From: DASVRZ01 sp038228695 | GTDB lineage: Bacteria; Verrucomicrobiota; Verrucomicrobiia; Chthoniobacterales; DASVRZ01 | Assembly: GCA_038228695.1 (NCBI GenBank) | Contig: JBBRPA010000006.1 | Location: 17,484 to 81,483, forward strand | Length of the DNA: 64,000 nucleotides | Direction: 5' to 3' | Shown: piece after piece, positions 7,952 to 16,506 of the stretch | Position numbering within the stretch: the stretch's first letter is position 1 | Layout of the letters: each line of letters opens with the position of its first letter | Made by a program: the position numbers and the translations under genes | The notes under the pieces: generated by a model | Told to the model about the DNA's origin: nothing | Seen by the model: the letters and a program-made list of their open reading frames with translations, nothing else | The model's database searches: none

Positions 7952-9069
7952 AGTTCGAGGGGTTTCGGGTGGGTGGAGAGGAGGCGGACGCCGGTGGCGG
8001 TAATAGTGACGACATCTTCGTGCCGGACGCCGCCGAGTCCATAGTAATAAAGGCCGGGTTCGACGGTGAGGACTTGGCCGGGCTGGAAAGTGGTGCGGGA
8101 AAAGCGCGGGATCTCGTGGAGGTCAAGACCGAGGCCGTGGCCGGTGCCGTGGAAAAAGCCGCTCCAGCGCCCGTCTCGGAGTTCGGTTGGGTAGCCACGC
8201 TGGGTAAAGAGATCTTTAATTTCGTCGTGGAGCGGTGCGCCGGGCACGCCGGGTTTCATTTTTTGCAGGGCGAGTTTCTGGCCGTCGAGAACGGTCTGCC
8301 AGAGTTGGCGCTGGGCGTCGCTGGCGCGGCCACGAACGACGGTGCGGGTGAGGTCGCCGAAGTAGCCGGATTTGGCGTCACGGGGAAAGATATCGAGGAT
8401 AATGAGGGAGTGCGCTTTGAGGGGACCGGACCCGCGCTCGTGGGGATCGCAGGCTTGGTTGCCGCCAGCGACGATGGTGTTGGCAGGGAGTCCTCCAGCG
8501 CGAAGGATAGCGCTGTCGATCTCAGCGCGGAGGATTTCGGAGGTGAGCGTCTTACCGGCCCAGAGAAGGCGCGCGGCAGGTCCGATAATACTGGAGCGGA
8601 GGACTTCGAGGCCGCGGGTCATGCCGGCGTCGGTGATTTGCTGGGCGCGTTTGACGAGCTTGAGTTCGGCGGCGGATTTGGTTTCGCGTTCGGGATAGAA
8701 AAGGCCCTCGCAGGGCGTGAGCGCGATACCGGAGGCGGCGAGATTTTGGGCGAGGCCGAGCGGAAAATCTTCCGGGACGAGCGCTTTCTTTACCCGACGC
8801 AGCGCGAGAAATCCGAAGACCGATTCCGCGAACGACGGCTCGGGGCCGGACGGGCGGAGTTTGCGATTGAGATCGGAAAGCGGCACGATCTCGTCCACGC
8901 GGGCTTCGCGTTTTCCTCGGTCGATCTCGAGATCACTGAGGACGAGACTGCGGCGGCCGTTTTGCTCGAGAAAAATCACCGGGTCACTCACGGAAAACTG
9001 GGTCGCATAGCGCAAATCGGCGGAGGTCTCGCTGGAAGCGACAATCAAACGGGCGGCATTTCGGCTCAT
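7948..9069 (-). CDS. M24-family Xaa-Pro aminopeptidase-like metallopeptidase
   Basis: A 373-residue 'pita-bread' metallopeptidase. The five metal ligands are readable: Asp226 (LIILDIFPRD), Asp239 (FGDLTRTVV), His311 (HGTGHGLGLDLHE), Glu337 (LTVEPGLYY) and Glu351 (RHEDVVTIT). The N-terminal 140 residues form the usual creatinase-like domain. It probably removes N-terminal residues preceding proline in the cytoplasm. I prefer the ATG at 9069 to one 36 bp upstream because family resemblance begins there. It leads a three-gene operon with ubiX and an acyltransferase, held together by GTGA and ATGA overlaps; the functional link to ubiX is not obvious. Confidence 0.85.
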   Translation of the reverse strand: MSRNAARLIVASSETSADLRYATQFSVSDPVIFLEQNGRRSLVLSDLEIDRGKREARVDEIVPLSDLNRKLRPSGPEPSFAESVFGFLALRRVKKALVPEDFPLGLAQNLAASGIALTPCEGLFYPERETKSAAELKLVKRAQQITDAGMTRGLEVLRSSIIGPAARLLWAGKTLTSEILRAEIDSAILRAGGLPANTIVAGGNQACDPHERGSGPLKAHSLIILDIFPRDAKSGYFGDLTRTVVRGRASDAQRQLWQTVLDGQKLALQKMKPGVPGAPLHDEIKDLFTQRGYPTELRDGRWSGFFHGTGHGLGLDLHEIPRFSRTTFQPGQVLTVEPGLYYYGLGGVRHEDVVTITATGVRLLSTHPKPLEL

Positions 9070-9154
9070 CGTGGTGAATTTACCGACAACGCAACCGAGT
9101 TCCAAGGGTTAAACGCACGGTTTAAGAACGACCTAGAGCGGAACTGCGACGCTT

Positions 9155-9323
9155 TAGAGCGGTTTAAACAATACTATTGCCGCCACTTTGCGGCGGCGAG
9201 GGTCGTAGGACTGGGTCAGCAGCTCGGGCAGGGTGTTTTCACACAGCCGCTTCACTGCCGCCGCACCCCTGCAACCCCCGGCGCTCGCAAATCAGTGGCC
9301 ACATTATTATTTAAAACGCTCTA
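9155..9323. mobile_element. MITE-like element with imperfect terminal inverted repeats (169 bp)
   Basis: The left end reads TAGAGCGGTTTAAACAATA and the right end, read on the other strand, TAGAGCGTTTTAAATAATA; over the first 21 positions 18 match. Both ends carry TA at the boundary, as in IS630/Tc1-mariner-type elements that insert at TA. No transposase fits inside, so it would be a non-autonomous element. The right 56 bp recur exactly at 6681-6736. The right terminus overlaps the TAG stop of the HAD phosphatase gene. A further TAGAGCG heptamer lies 21 bp to the left at 9134. Mobility is inferred from structure only. Confidence 0.55.
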
Positions 9324-10028
9324 ACCTCCGGCCAGCCACGGGATCAGATCGCTGATTCTTTCAATCTGATAAAATTTCTTCCCGACCAGATCGGCCTCCG
9401 CCACTTGCTCGTGCGACCAAGTCACCGCATACGGCACATGAATCGCGACCGCGCCCATCTCGACCAGTGGCAGGATGTCCGAGCGGAGCGAATTGCCAAC
9501 CATCAGAAACCGCTCCGGGGCGACGCCGTGCCGCTTGAGCAGACTTCGGTAGGTGGGGACGCTTTTCTCGGCGACCACCTCCAGCGCTTGGAAATAATCC
9601 CCCAGCCCGGAGCCGGCTAACTTGCGTTCCTGGTCGAGCAGATCGCCCTTGGTTAGGAGCATCAACCGCCAGTCGCGGGCGAGGGCGCGAATCGTTTCCT
9701 CGACACCCTCAAGCAATTCCACTGGCGTCCGCAACATCTCCTGGCCCCAGTCAACGATGCGGCCGATTTCCGAGGCAGCAATGCGGCCCTCGGTCAGCTC
9801 GATCGCGGTCTCGATCATGGACAGGGTGAAGGCTTTGATGCCGTAGCCGAAGTGTTGCAAGTTGCGCATTTCCGTCGCGAGGAGCCGTTCATCGATCCAC
9901 TCCGCACTGTGAAACGGGAGGAGCATTTTGCGAAAGTTTTCCTGCGTCGCTTGGTAAAGCGGCTCGTTATGCCAGAGCGTGTCGTCCGCGTCGAAGGCAA
10001 TCCAGTCGTAGGCAGCAGAGTCCGGCAT
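9321..10028 (-). CDS. HAD-superfamily hydrolase
   Basis: A 235-residue haloacid-dehalogenase fold phosphatase. Motif I is FDADDTLW with Asp13 (nucleophile) and Asp15; motif II is the LLTKGD stretch; the Lys and the acidic motif III are around ERFLMVGNSLRSDI. The cap region is helical, type C1. Substrate unknown; small phosphorylated metabolites are likely. It stands alone, with its stop codon formed inside the right end of the MITE-like element, which suggests the element inserted at, and may have rewritten, the 3' end of the gene. The DoxX-like gene starts further upstream on the same strand, 14 bp before this start. Confidence 0.8.
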   Translation of the reverse strand: MPDSAAYDWIAFDADDTLWHNEPLYQATQENFRKMLLPFHSAEWIDERLLATEMRNLQHFGYGIKAFTLSMIETAIELTEGRIAASEIGRIVDWGQEMLRTPVELLEGVEETIRALARDWRLMLLTKGDLLDQERKLAGSGLGDYFQALEVVAEKSVPTYRSLLKRHGVAPERFLMVGNSLRSDILPLVEMGAVAIHVPYAVTWSHEQVAEADLVGKKFYQIERISDLIPWLAGG

Positions 10029-10042
10029 GAATAGCTAGGAGA

Positions 10043-10381
10043 TCAGCGCGGCGAACGACTTGCGACCAGCGGCGGATCGAGCAGACCCGCGCCTTTGGTT
10101 AGGAAAATATGGAAAGCGAGGATGTTAATAATAACCGGACCGAGGAAAAGGAGGCCGAGGTTGCGCGTCTTCGGAATGGCCACGAGCAGGCCGCCCAGCA
10201 ACTCGCAGGTTTTGACAAACGCCATGTAACCGGTCGGCCCAAAAGCGCCCATGAACATCGCGACGGGCGAATCTTTTGGCGGAGCGGGTTGTGCGGGCAT
10301 TTTATCGAGGAAGAACATCACCGAAAAGGCGACGAAGAGCAGGCCAAGCACGGCACCGACGAGATTGGTGAAGGTTTTCAT
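10043..10381 (-). CDS. Small DoxX-like membrane protein
   Basis: A 112-residue inner-membrane protein with four hydrophobic segments: MKTFTNLVGAVLGLLFVAFS at the start, then GPTGYMAFVKTCELLGGLL, LGLLFLGPVIINILAFHIFL. The spacing and the KTCELLGGLLVAIP block resemble the DoxX/DoxX-like superfamily. No catalytic residue can be named. The ATG at 10381 fits the hydrophobic start; longer versions would run through low-quality sequence into the tRNA gene region. It probably shares a transcript with the HAD gene 14 bp downstream. Confidence 0.65.
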   Translation of the reverse strand: MKTFTNLVGAVLGLLFVAFSVMFFLDKMPAQPAPPKDSPVAMFMGAFGPTGYMAFVKTCELLGGLLVAIPKTRNLGLLFLGPVIINILAFHIFLTKGAGLLDPPLVASRSPR

Positions 10382-10512
10382 GGGCGAAATTCTGGGGGCA
10401 CCCCGGTTAGGTAGCAAGTTGGAACCACGAGGACCGCTGGAAAAAGAACTTGCAGAGGGGGCCGGACTGGAGTTTTCTACCAGTCCTTTGGCAGCTCTGC
10501 GCGGCCTAAAGC

Positions 10513-10585
<73 letters not shown>

Positions 10586-10672
10586 CCTTTCCGTTTCGGG
10601 GAAAATTCCGGGCTGTTTCCCGCGAATCCTTCCGCTGATGGAGGGCCACCCAACTGACCCGGAGCGCCCGTT

Positions 10673-12181
10673 TTATTCCGTTAGCCGACGAGTGATAGGC
10701 AGACCGTATTGCTGGGCCAGCGTCTCGGTGTCCTTCTCGACCGTCTTGGCGTCGATGTAGAGAGTCTTCGGATCTTCCGCGACTTCGATTTTGTGGAAGC
10801 CGTCCACAGGGGTTTTTAAAGCGGTGGCAAGGTCGGCGATGCTTTTTATCGTCTGGTTGTTCACTTTTTCAACCATGAGGTAACTCAACTGATCGTAGCC
10901 GATCGTGCTCGCGGCGGAAAAGATGTGGCTGATGAAGACGATTTGCCCGCGATCAGCAGGGAAAAGCTCGGATTGATAGCGGTCGAGATAGACGAATTTA
11001 ACTGGCCCGTCCTTCTGCCAATTGGTGCCCCATTCGCGGAGATATTGGCGGCTGAGTTCTTGGAAGAGCAATCCGCCAAGGAGGATGAATTTAGGAGCGC
11101 GATCGTAAACGTAGGGCTGAATGGTGAAGGATTGTGGCAGGCGCTCCGCAGCCGTGGCGGTGGTCTCGCGGGTCTCCCCGGCACGAGAGTATTTGATCTT
11201 TAAGGTGTCGCCCACGTAATGTTCGGTGCTGATGAGGTGGTTGACGGAAATTTTTCCAAAAACCGGGTGCTCATAGTTGCCGTCGGGATCAATCGAATGA
11301 CCGTCCACGGAAAGTATAACATCGCCCGCCTGGAGCCCGGCCGTGGCCGCCGCGGTGCCAGCGTCGACGTGGCTAAGATAGATGCCGCCGTTGTCGATGG
11401 GGAGTTTGAGGTAGCGGCGGAGTTGCGGATCGCGGGTGACCTCGAAGGAGATGCCAGCACGTGGAAATCCTCGGTAGGTGGGCTCAGCGGCCGCTTTCAA
11501 AAAGTGCTGAATGACTGGCAGGGAAATGGACTCGATGGTCTGCGAGCGGGGGTCGAAGCGCAGGAGCAGCCCGGCCAGTTTGCCGTCCTTCACGATCGGA
11601 ACGGAGTAGCTGTTCTCCCGGTATTGCAGGGCGGCAGTAATTTTGAAAACTAGATAGCTGTAATCCTCCAACGCGTAACGGCCAACCTCGCAAGAGGTGA
11701 CCAGTCCGCTAGTGGCGACGAGAGTGCCGCTGTTTTCGAGTTGCCAGATGTCGAGGCGGTCGCCGGTCTTCACGCTGTTGGCGGTGGTCAGGCTGCTAAG
11801 AGATTCGAGAAATTTCGGTTCCTCCGCGGCAAGCAGGGCGAGGTTGGCCTCGTAATCGACGGCGAGCAGACGGGCCGCAACTTTTTCACCAGAGGCGCCT
11901 TTTTCGAGTTCGATGTAGCTTTTGTTGGCCACCAATTCGGCGGTGACGAGGACTTTGTTGCCAGGCAGAACCACGCCGAGGGCACGCCGAGTGACAGCAG
12001 GTTTTTTCGACCAAGGGCGCGCAAAGTCGAATGCCTGGGTGGTGCCGTTGACGCGGACCACGGCGAGCGGTTTGCCTACGGCGACGGGCTTTTCCTCCGC
12101 CTGCGTGGATCGCAGCGGCGCAATCAACGAAAGGACGACGACAGCGACGAGACGGCAGAGAGGGATGGGCGGAAGGGTCAT
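10673..12181 (-). CDS. Catalytically dead HtrA-like protein with PDZ domain
   Basis: A 502-residue exported protein: signal peptide (LVAVVVLSLIAPLRSTQAEE), a trypsin-like fold, a PDZ domain (about 300-370, with AGLQAGDVILSVDGHSI) and the long C-terminal region of plant-type Deg proteins (YDRAPKFILLGGLLFQEL). It is parallel to the upstream HtrA gene, but the catalytic triad is gone: LTNAHVV becomes LVTAELV (His to Glu82) and CDLAVLD becomes ANLALLA (Asp to Asn113); the GNSGGPV loop is altered to ENSYSVPIV. It therefore cannot be a normal serine protease and may act as a partner, chaperone or decoy of the active enzyme. The ATG at 12181 lies 1 bp after the TAA of the active gene, so both are surely co-expressed. 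Confidence 0.8.
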   Translation of the reverse strand: MTLPPIPLCRLVAVVVLSLIAPLRSTQAEEKPVAVGKPLAVVRVNGTTQAFDFARPWSKKPAVTRRALGVVLPGNKVLVTAELVANKSYIELEKGASGEKVAARLLAVDYEANLALLAAEEPKFLESLSSLTTANSVKTGDRLDIWQLENSGTLVATSGLVTSCEVGRYALEDYSYLVFKITAALQYRENSYSVPIVKDGKLAGLLLRFDPRSQTIESISLPVIQHFLKAAAEPTYRGFPRAGISFEVTRDPQLRRYLKLPIDNGGIYLSHVDAGTAAATAGLQAGDVILSVDGHSIDPDGNYEHPVFGKISVNHLISTEHYVGDTLKIKYSRAGETRETTATAAERLPQSFTIQPYVYDRAPKFILLGGLLFQELSRQYLREWGTNWQKDGPVKFVYLDRYQSELFPADRGQIVFISHIFSAASTIGYDQLSYLMVEKVNNQTIKSIADLATALKTPVDGFHKIEVAEDPKTLYIDAKTVEKDTETLAQQYGLPITRRLTE

Positions 12182-12182
12182 G

Positions 12183-13661
12183 TTAGCGAGCCGGTGCATT
12201 AGCGAGGTTTTGTTCCCGGGTGACGTTGTAGCGGCTGAGGATGCGATTGCGCGCAGCCTCGACGAGACTACTTTCGAGCACGGCAGGACGGCCACTGCCG
12301 ACAAATTGGATGACGTAGGTTTCCTGCTTCTCGGCGAAGGCGGCGGCGAGATCGTCGAGGACTTTTATCGGCTTGCCGTTGATGCTTTGGATCACTTCGC
12401 CTTGGAATTGGCTTAGGTAGGTATTAACCGGGTCCGGCAGGATGCTACTGAGGACGATCAAATCCGGATGCTCGCTGTAACGCTCGTCGGTAATATAGGA
12501 GGAATAAAAATAGCGGGTGCGCAGTTCGTCGATGGTGACTGCCGCCATGAAGTCGCGGTTGACGGGCTCGAAGAGAAGGCCCGCGAAAAGAACGAAGCGC
12601 GGCGGCGTGTCGTAGGTGTTTGCCTGCATAAGATAGGGCCAGGCGGATTTGAGGGTGACTTTCGCAGTGAGCGGTTGGCCGTTGCGCAGGAGTTTGAAGG
12701 TGACGGTGTCGCCTTTGAATTTCCGTTCGACGATCTCGGTCATCTCGATCCGATCCTTCCCGAGCTCGACAAATCCGTCGCTCGCGATCGGGATGTCATC
12801 AAGGCTAAGCAAGATGTCTCCGGGCTGCAAAACGCCGGCACACGATCCGGCTTGGGAAACACTGGAAACGAGGATGCCGTCGTCGTCGTCGGGAATCTTC
12901 AGCGCGGCGCGCATGGCCGGATTAACGAGCCTGAAATACTCGATCGAGAGATCGACGTAGCGGTCATAACGCCCATCCTCGATGTCCTTCAGGAAACGCT
13001 TCACCACTGGCGTAGGAATCATGTAGGCAACATTCTGCGCCTGGTCGCCGGTGTAACCTTGGAACGCCACCCCGACCACCTTGCCATCTTGCATGACGGG
13101 ACCGCCCGAATTACCGGGGTTGATCGGCGCGTCGATTTGGATGGCCAGATGCGAGTCGATCCCGGAATGGGAGTAGGACTGGAAATCGATTCGCGAAACA
13201 ATTCCGCGCGTGACGGACATCAAGTCCCCGCCAATCGGAAATCCATATGCGGAAACAATCGTCTCAATCTCCGGGATTCCACCAAGCGCGAGTGGCGAAG
13301 AGCCTTTGAAAAAATCCGGGTTCTCCACATCGAGGACCGCCAGGTCGCAGTCGTGCGCAATAAATTTCACATACGCGACGTATTTCTTCGGGTCGCCTTG
13401 GCGTTCCACGGTAAGGAACCGGGTATTGCTGACGACGTGCGCATTAGTCAGGATGCGGTTGCCAGTGATGACAAAGCCAGCGCCGACTCCGCCGCTGACC
13501 GGACCCGAATTCCACGGGGCTTTGTAGTCAACGTCCTGCTCGGTGCAGGTGATGCGGATAAGGCTTTTGCGGATTTCCCGGGCTTCCAGACTGGGGGCAG
13601 CGACCAGGGCGGTCCGAAAAAGGAACGTGAGAAGAACAAGCGGAAGCAGGCGCGAAATCAT
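12183..13661 (-). CDS. HtrA/Deg-family S1C serine protease
   Basis: A 492-residue periplasmic protease with signal peptide (MISRLLPLVLLTFLFRTALVAA). The catalytic triad is intact: His75 in ILTNAHVV, Asp106 in CDLAVLD and Ser185 in NPGNSGGPV. A PDZ domain follows (about 255-330, with GVLQPGDILLSLDDIPI) and a long C-terminal region with PRFVLFAGLLFEPVNRDF and a second degenerate PDZ-like part (GEVIQSINGKPIKVLDDL). This layout matches plant Deg2/Deg9-like and some bacterial HtrA proteins more than E. coli DegP. It presumably degrades misfolded envelope proteins. The next gene, 1 bp away, encodes an inactive paralogue. Confidence 0.9.
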   Translation of the reverse strand: MISRLLPLVLLTFLFRTALVAAPSLEAREIRKSLIRITCTEQDVDYKAPWNSGPVSGGVGAGFVITGNRILTNAHVVSNTRFLTVERQGDPKKYVAYVKFIAHDCDLAVLDVENPDFFKGSSPLALGGIPEIETIVSAYGFPIGGDLMSVTRGIVSRIDFQSYSHSGIDSHLAIQIDAPINPGNSGGPVMQDGKVVGVAFQGYTGDQAQNVAYMIPTPVVKRFLKDIEDGRYDRYVDLSIEYFRLVNPAMRAALKIPDDDDGILVSSVSQAGSCAGVLQPGDILLSLDDIPIASDGFVELGKDRIEMTEIVERKFKGDTVTFKLLRNGQPLTAKVTLKSAWPYLMQANTYDTPPRFVLFAGLLFEPVNRDFMAAVTIDELRTRYFYSSYITDERYSEHPDLIVLSSILPDPVNTYLSQFQGEVIQSINGKPIKVLDDLAAAFAEKQETYVIQFVGSGRPAVLESSLVEAARNRILSRYNVTREQNLANAPAR

Positions 13662-13747
13662 GCAGGGTGCGCCAGACTATGGAGGCACTCTGCGCGGCTG
13701 TAAACCGGCCTTCTGTAAAAAAATACGCGTTCCGCGTTCCTCAAGAT

Positions 13748-13912
13748 TTACACCGGAGGTCGGCGTCCGAAAATGAACGAGACGATGAACATAACGAGAA
13801 ACACTAGGAAGAGGATTTTGGCAAATCCAGCGGCGGTTCCGGCAATGCCCCCAAATCCGAGGACGGCGGCAATGAGTGCGATGATGAGAAATGTGATGGC
13901 CCAAGAAATCAT
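13748..13912 (-). CDS. DUF1328/YtjA-family small membrane protein
   Basis: A 54-residue protein with two membrane helices: MISWAITFLIIALIAAVLGFGGIAGTAAGFAKILFLVFLVMFIVSFIFGRR in essence, here recognised by the GFGGIAG and AKILFLVF blocks. These tiny proteins are widespread and often stress induced, but no biochemical role is known. The start has a good ribosome binding site (AAAGGAG six bases before the ATG at 13912). It stands alone between the HtrA operon and tRNA-Pro. Confidence 0.85.
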   Translation of the reverse strand: MISWAITFLIIALIAAVLGFGGIAGTAAGFAKILFLVFLVMFIVSFIFGRRPPV

Positions 13913-14002
13913 AGGAGTCTCCTTTTTGTTGTTAGCTTTCACCCCAGAGATCGCTCCTCGGACACCGTCCGCGTGTAAAAACTGTGACTCGTGTGAAAAA
14001 AA

Positions 14003-14076
14003 TCGGGCTGACGTGATTCGAACACGCGACCTCTTGAACCCCATTCAAGCGCACTACCAAGCTGTGCTACAGCCCG
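14003..14076 (-). tRNA. tRNA-Pro (GGG)
   Basis: On the minus strand the acceptor CGGGCTG pairs with CAGCCCG, the anticodon stem CTTGA/TCAAG encloses ATGGGGT with anticodon GGG (14040-14042), and the T arm has GTTCGAATC. The CCA end is not encoded. Confidence 0.96.
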
Positions 14077-14208
14077 TTTTTTGGCAGAGCTCTAAGATTC
14101 CTGCAGAAAATCAAAACTGCAAGCGCGGAATACCCGGGCGTTGCCGGATTTAGGAAATGCTCGTCAACGCTGGCAAAAAATCGCATTTTTTTCCGAGTCC
14201 CAATTGCC

Positions 14209-16506
14209 ATGAGTCGAACGCCCACCCAAATGTCGGAAGATCTGCGCACCGGCGCGCTGATTTACCATCGGTTGCCAAGGCCGGGAAAACTCGAAATTCA
14301 GCCCACCAAACCCCTCGGCAACCAGCGCGATCTTGCCCTCGCCTATTCGCCCGGCGTTGCTGCGGCTTGTGAGGCGATCGTCGAGGATCCGGCTCAGGTT
14401 GGCGAACTGACCGCACGACAAAATCTCGTTGGCGTAATCACGAATGGCACGGCGGTCCTCGGTCTGGGCGACATCGGACCGCTCGCGGCGAAACCGGTGA
14501 TGGAAGGCAAGGCGGTGCTCTTCAAAAAATTCGCCGGAATCGACGTATTCGACATCGAGGTGAACGAAAAGAACGTGGAGAAATTCGTCGATGTTGTTGC
14601 CGCGCTCGAACCTACTTTTGGCGGCATCAATCTCGAGGACATCAAAGGCCCGGAATGTTTCGAAATCGAGGAACGGTTGCGGGAGCGGATGGGCATACCG
14701 GTATTTCACGATGACCAGCACGGGACCGCGATCATTGTTAACGCAGCCATTCGTAACGGAATGGAACTCGCCGGGAAAAAACTTTCCGAGATTAAAATCG
14801 TCTGCTCCGGCGCGGGTGCGGCCGCACTGGCTTGCCTTAACCTGCTCGTTTCGCAGGGGGCCACGCGCAAAAATATCTGGGTGAGTGATCTCGAGGGCGT
14901 CGTTTACCGAGGGCGGGAAAAACTTATGGACCGCTGGAAATCGATCTACGCGCAGGACACCGCCGCGCGCACGCTCGACGAGATCATCGGCGATGCAGAC
15001 GTTTTTTTAGGTCTCTCCGCCGGTGGCGTTTTGCAGCCAGCGATGGTCGCAAAAATGGCACCACGCCCACTCATCATGGCGCTCGCGAATCCGACGCCGG
15101 AGATTCTGCCAGCGGAGGCGTTTGCCGTTCGCTCCGATGCAATGATCTGCACTGGACGCTCGGATTATCCTAACCAAGTGAACAACGTCCTCTGCTTTCC
15201 CTACATTTTTCGCGGGGCGCTAGATGTTGGCGCCCGGACGATTAACGAGGAAATGAAAATCGCCGCAGTGGAGGCGATCTCGCAATTAGCGCGCGAGGCC
15301 CCATCGGACGTTGTGGCGCTAGCCTACGGCGGTTCGGCACCGCCTTTCGGTCCGAACTCACTCATCCCGTCGCCTTTCGATCCACGGCTGATTTTGCGGA
15401 TCGCTCCGGCCGTGGCCCGGGCGGCGATCGCGAGCGGAGTAGCCGCGCGTCCGATCACCGATTTCGAAGCTTACAACGATCAGCTCGACCGCCTCGTGTC
15501 CCGGTCTGGGTTCATCATGAAACCCATTTTCGCGCAGGCCAAGAGCGACCCCCGTCGGGTAATTTACACAGATGGCGAGGATGAGCGCGTCCTGCGCACC
15601 GTCCAAGTGGTGCTTGAAGAAAAAATCGCCCAACCCATTTTAATCGGTCGCCCCGATGTGGTTAGCAGTCGCATCAAACGCTTCGGGCTTTCCATCCGTC
15701 CGGGAATCGATTTCGAGTTAATCAATCCGGCGGACGATCCACGTTACCGGGATTATGTTAGCACCCTAATCTCGGTCGCCGGCCGCAAAGGAATGACTCC
15801 CGATGCCGCGCGCGCTTTGGTCCGAACTAACACTACCGTGATCGGCGCAATCGCCGTCCAACGCGGAGACGCGGATGCGATGCTCTGCGGCTTAGAGGGT
15901 CGCTTCCACACCCGCCTCCGTTTCATTCGGGATATCATCGGACTGGCTCCCGGCGTGAGCGAACTTTCCGCCATGTCGCTCCTCGTCACCCAGCGCGGAA
16001 ATTTTTTCCTGGCCGATACTCAAGTCCGCCTCGATCCGTCCGCCGCCGAGATCGCAGACATGGCCATTCAGATTGGCGATCACGTCCAGCGCATGGGCAT
16101 CACGCCAAAGATTGCACTGCTTTCCGACAGCGACTTCGGTGAGTTTGATTCTCCGTCCGCGCTGAAAATGCGGGAAGCGCTCCGGCTCATTCGCCAGCTC
16201 AAACCCACGCTGGAAGTGGACGGGGAAATGCAGGCCGACAGCGCGCTTTCGCAAGTCATTCGCGACCGCGTGTTGCAGGACTCCACTTTAAAAGGCGAAG
16301 CTAACGTGCTAATTATGCCGAACCTCGACTCGGCGAACATCGCCTATCAGTTGGTCAAGGTTCTTTCCGACGCGCTACCAGTCGGCCCGATTCTCCTCGG
16401 CGTCGCCAAACCAGCGCACATTCTCACTCCATCGGTCACTGCCCGCGGCATTGTTAACATGACCGCAATCGCCGTGGCCGAGGCGCAGGCGCAGTTGCGA
16501 GGTTAG
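14209..16506 (+). CDS. maeB: NADP-dependent malic enzyme with phosphotransacetylase-like domain
   Basis: Oxidatively decarboxylates malate to pyruvate and CO2, giving NADPH. The 765-residue hybrid has a malic enzyme half (about 1-430): LAYSPGVAAACEAI, GTAVLGLGDIGPLAAKPVMEGK, GGINLEDIKGPECFEIE, PVFHDDQHGTAI, and a Rossmann region with CSGAGAAALACL. The second half (about 440-765) is the phosphotransacetylase-like domain, ending with VLIMPNLDSANIAYQLVK and the LLGVAKPAHILTPSVTARGIVNM block. In MaeB this domain is regulatory (acetyl-CoA) rather than catalytic. The start ATG follows 5 bp after a short A/C run without a strong ribosome binding site. The 3' end overlaps a convergent HAD gene by 4 bp. 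Confidence 0.95.
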   Translation: MSRTPTQMSEDLRTGALIYHRLPRPGKLEIQPTKPLGNQRDLALAYSPGVAAACEAIVEDPAQVGELTARQNLVGVITNGTAVLGLGDIGPLAAKPVMEGKAVLFKKFAGIDVFDIEVNEKNVEKFVDVVAALEPTFGGINLEDIKGPECFEIEERLRERMGIPVFHDDQHGTAIIVNAAIRNGMELAGKKLSEIKIVCSGAGAAALACLNLLVSQGATRKNIWVSDLEGVVYRGREKLMDRWKSIYAQDTAARTLDEIIGDADVFLGLSAGGVLQPAMVAKMAPRPLIMALANPTPEILPAEAFAVRSDAMICTGRSDYPNQVNNVLCFPYIFRGALDVGARTINEEMKIAAVEAISQLAREAPSDVVALAYGGSAPPFGPNSLIPSPFDPRLILRIAPAVARAAIASGVAARPITDFEAYNDQLDRLVSRSGFIMKPIFAQAKSDPRRVIYTDGEDERVLRTVQVVLEEKIAQPILIGRPDVVSSRIKRFGLSIRPGIDFELINPADDPRYRDYVSTLISVAGRKGMTPDAARALVRTNTTVIGAIAVQRGDADAMLCGLEGRFHTRLRFIRDIIGLAPGVSELSAMSLLVTQRGNFFLADTQVRLDPSAAEIADMAIQIGDHVQRMGITPKIALLSDSDFGEFDSPSALKMREALRLIRQLKPTLEVDGEMQADSALSQVIRDRVLQDSTLKGEANVLIMPNLDSANIAYQLVKVLSDALPVGPILLGVAKPAHILTPSVTARGIVNMTAIAVAEAQAQLRG

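Noticed and set aside
7969..9324. 451-codon open frame on the plus strand
   Set aside because: It lies antisense to the M24 peptidase, ubiX boundary and MITE-like element; its translation is a Gly/Glu/Asp-rich shadow without domains, while the minus strand has clear catalytic motifs.
12468..13703. 411-codon open frame on the plus strand
   Set aside because: Antisense shadow of the HtrA gene, whose catalytic triad is intact on the minus strand.
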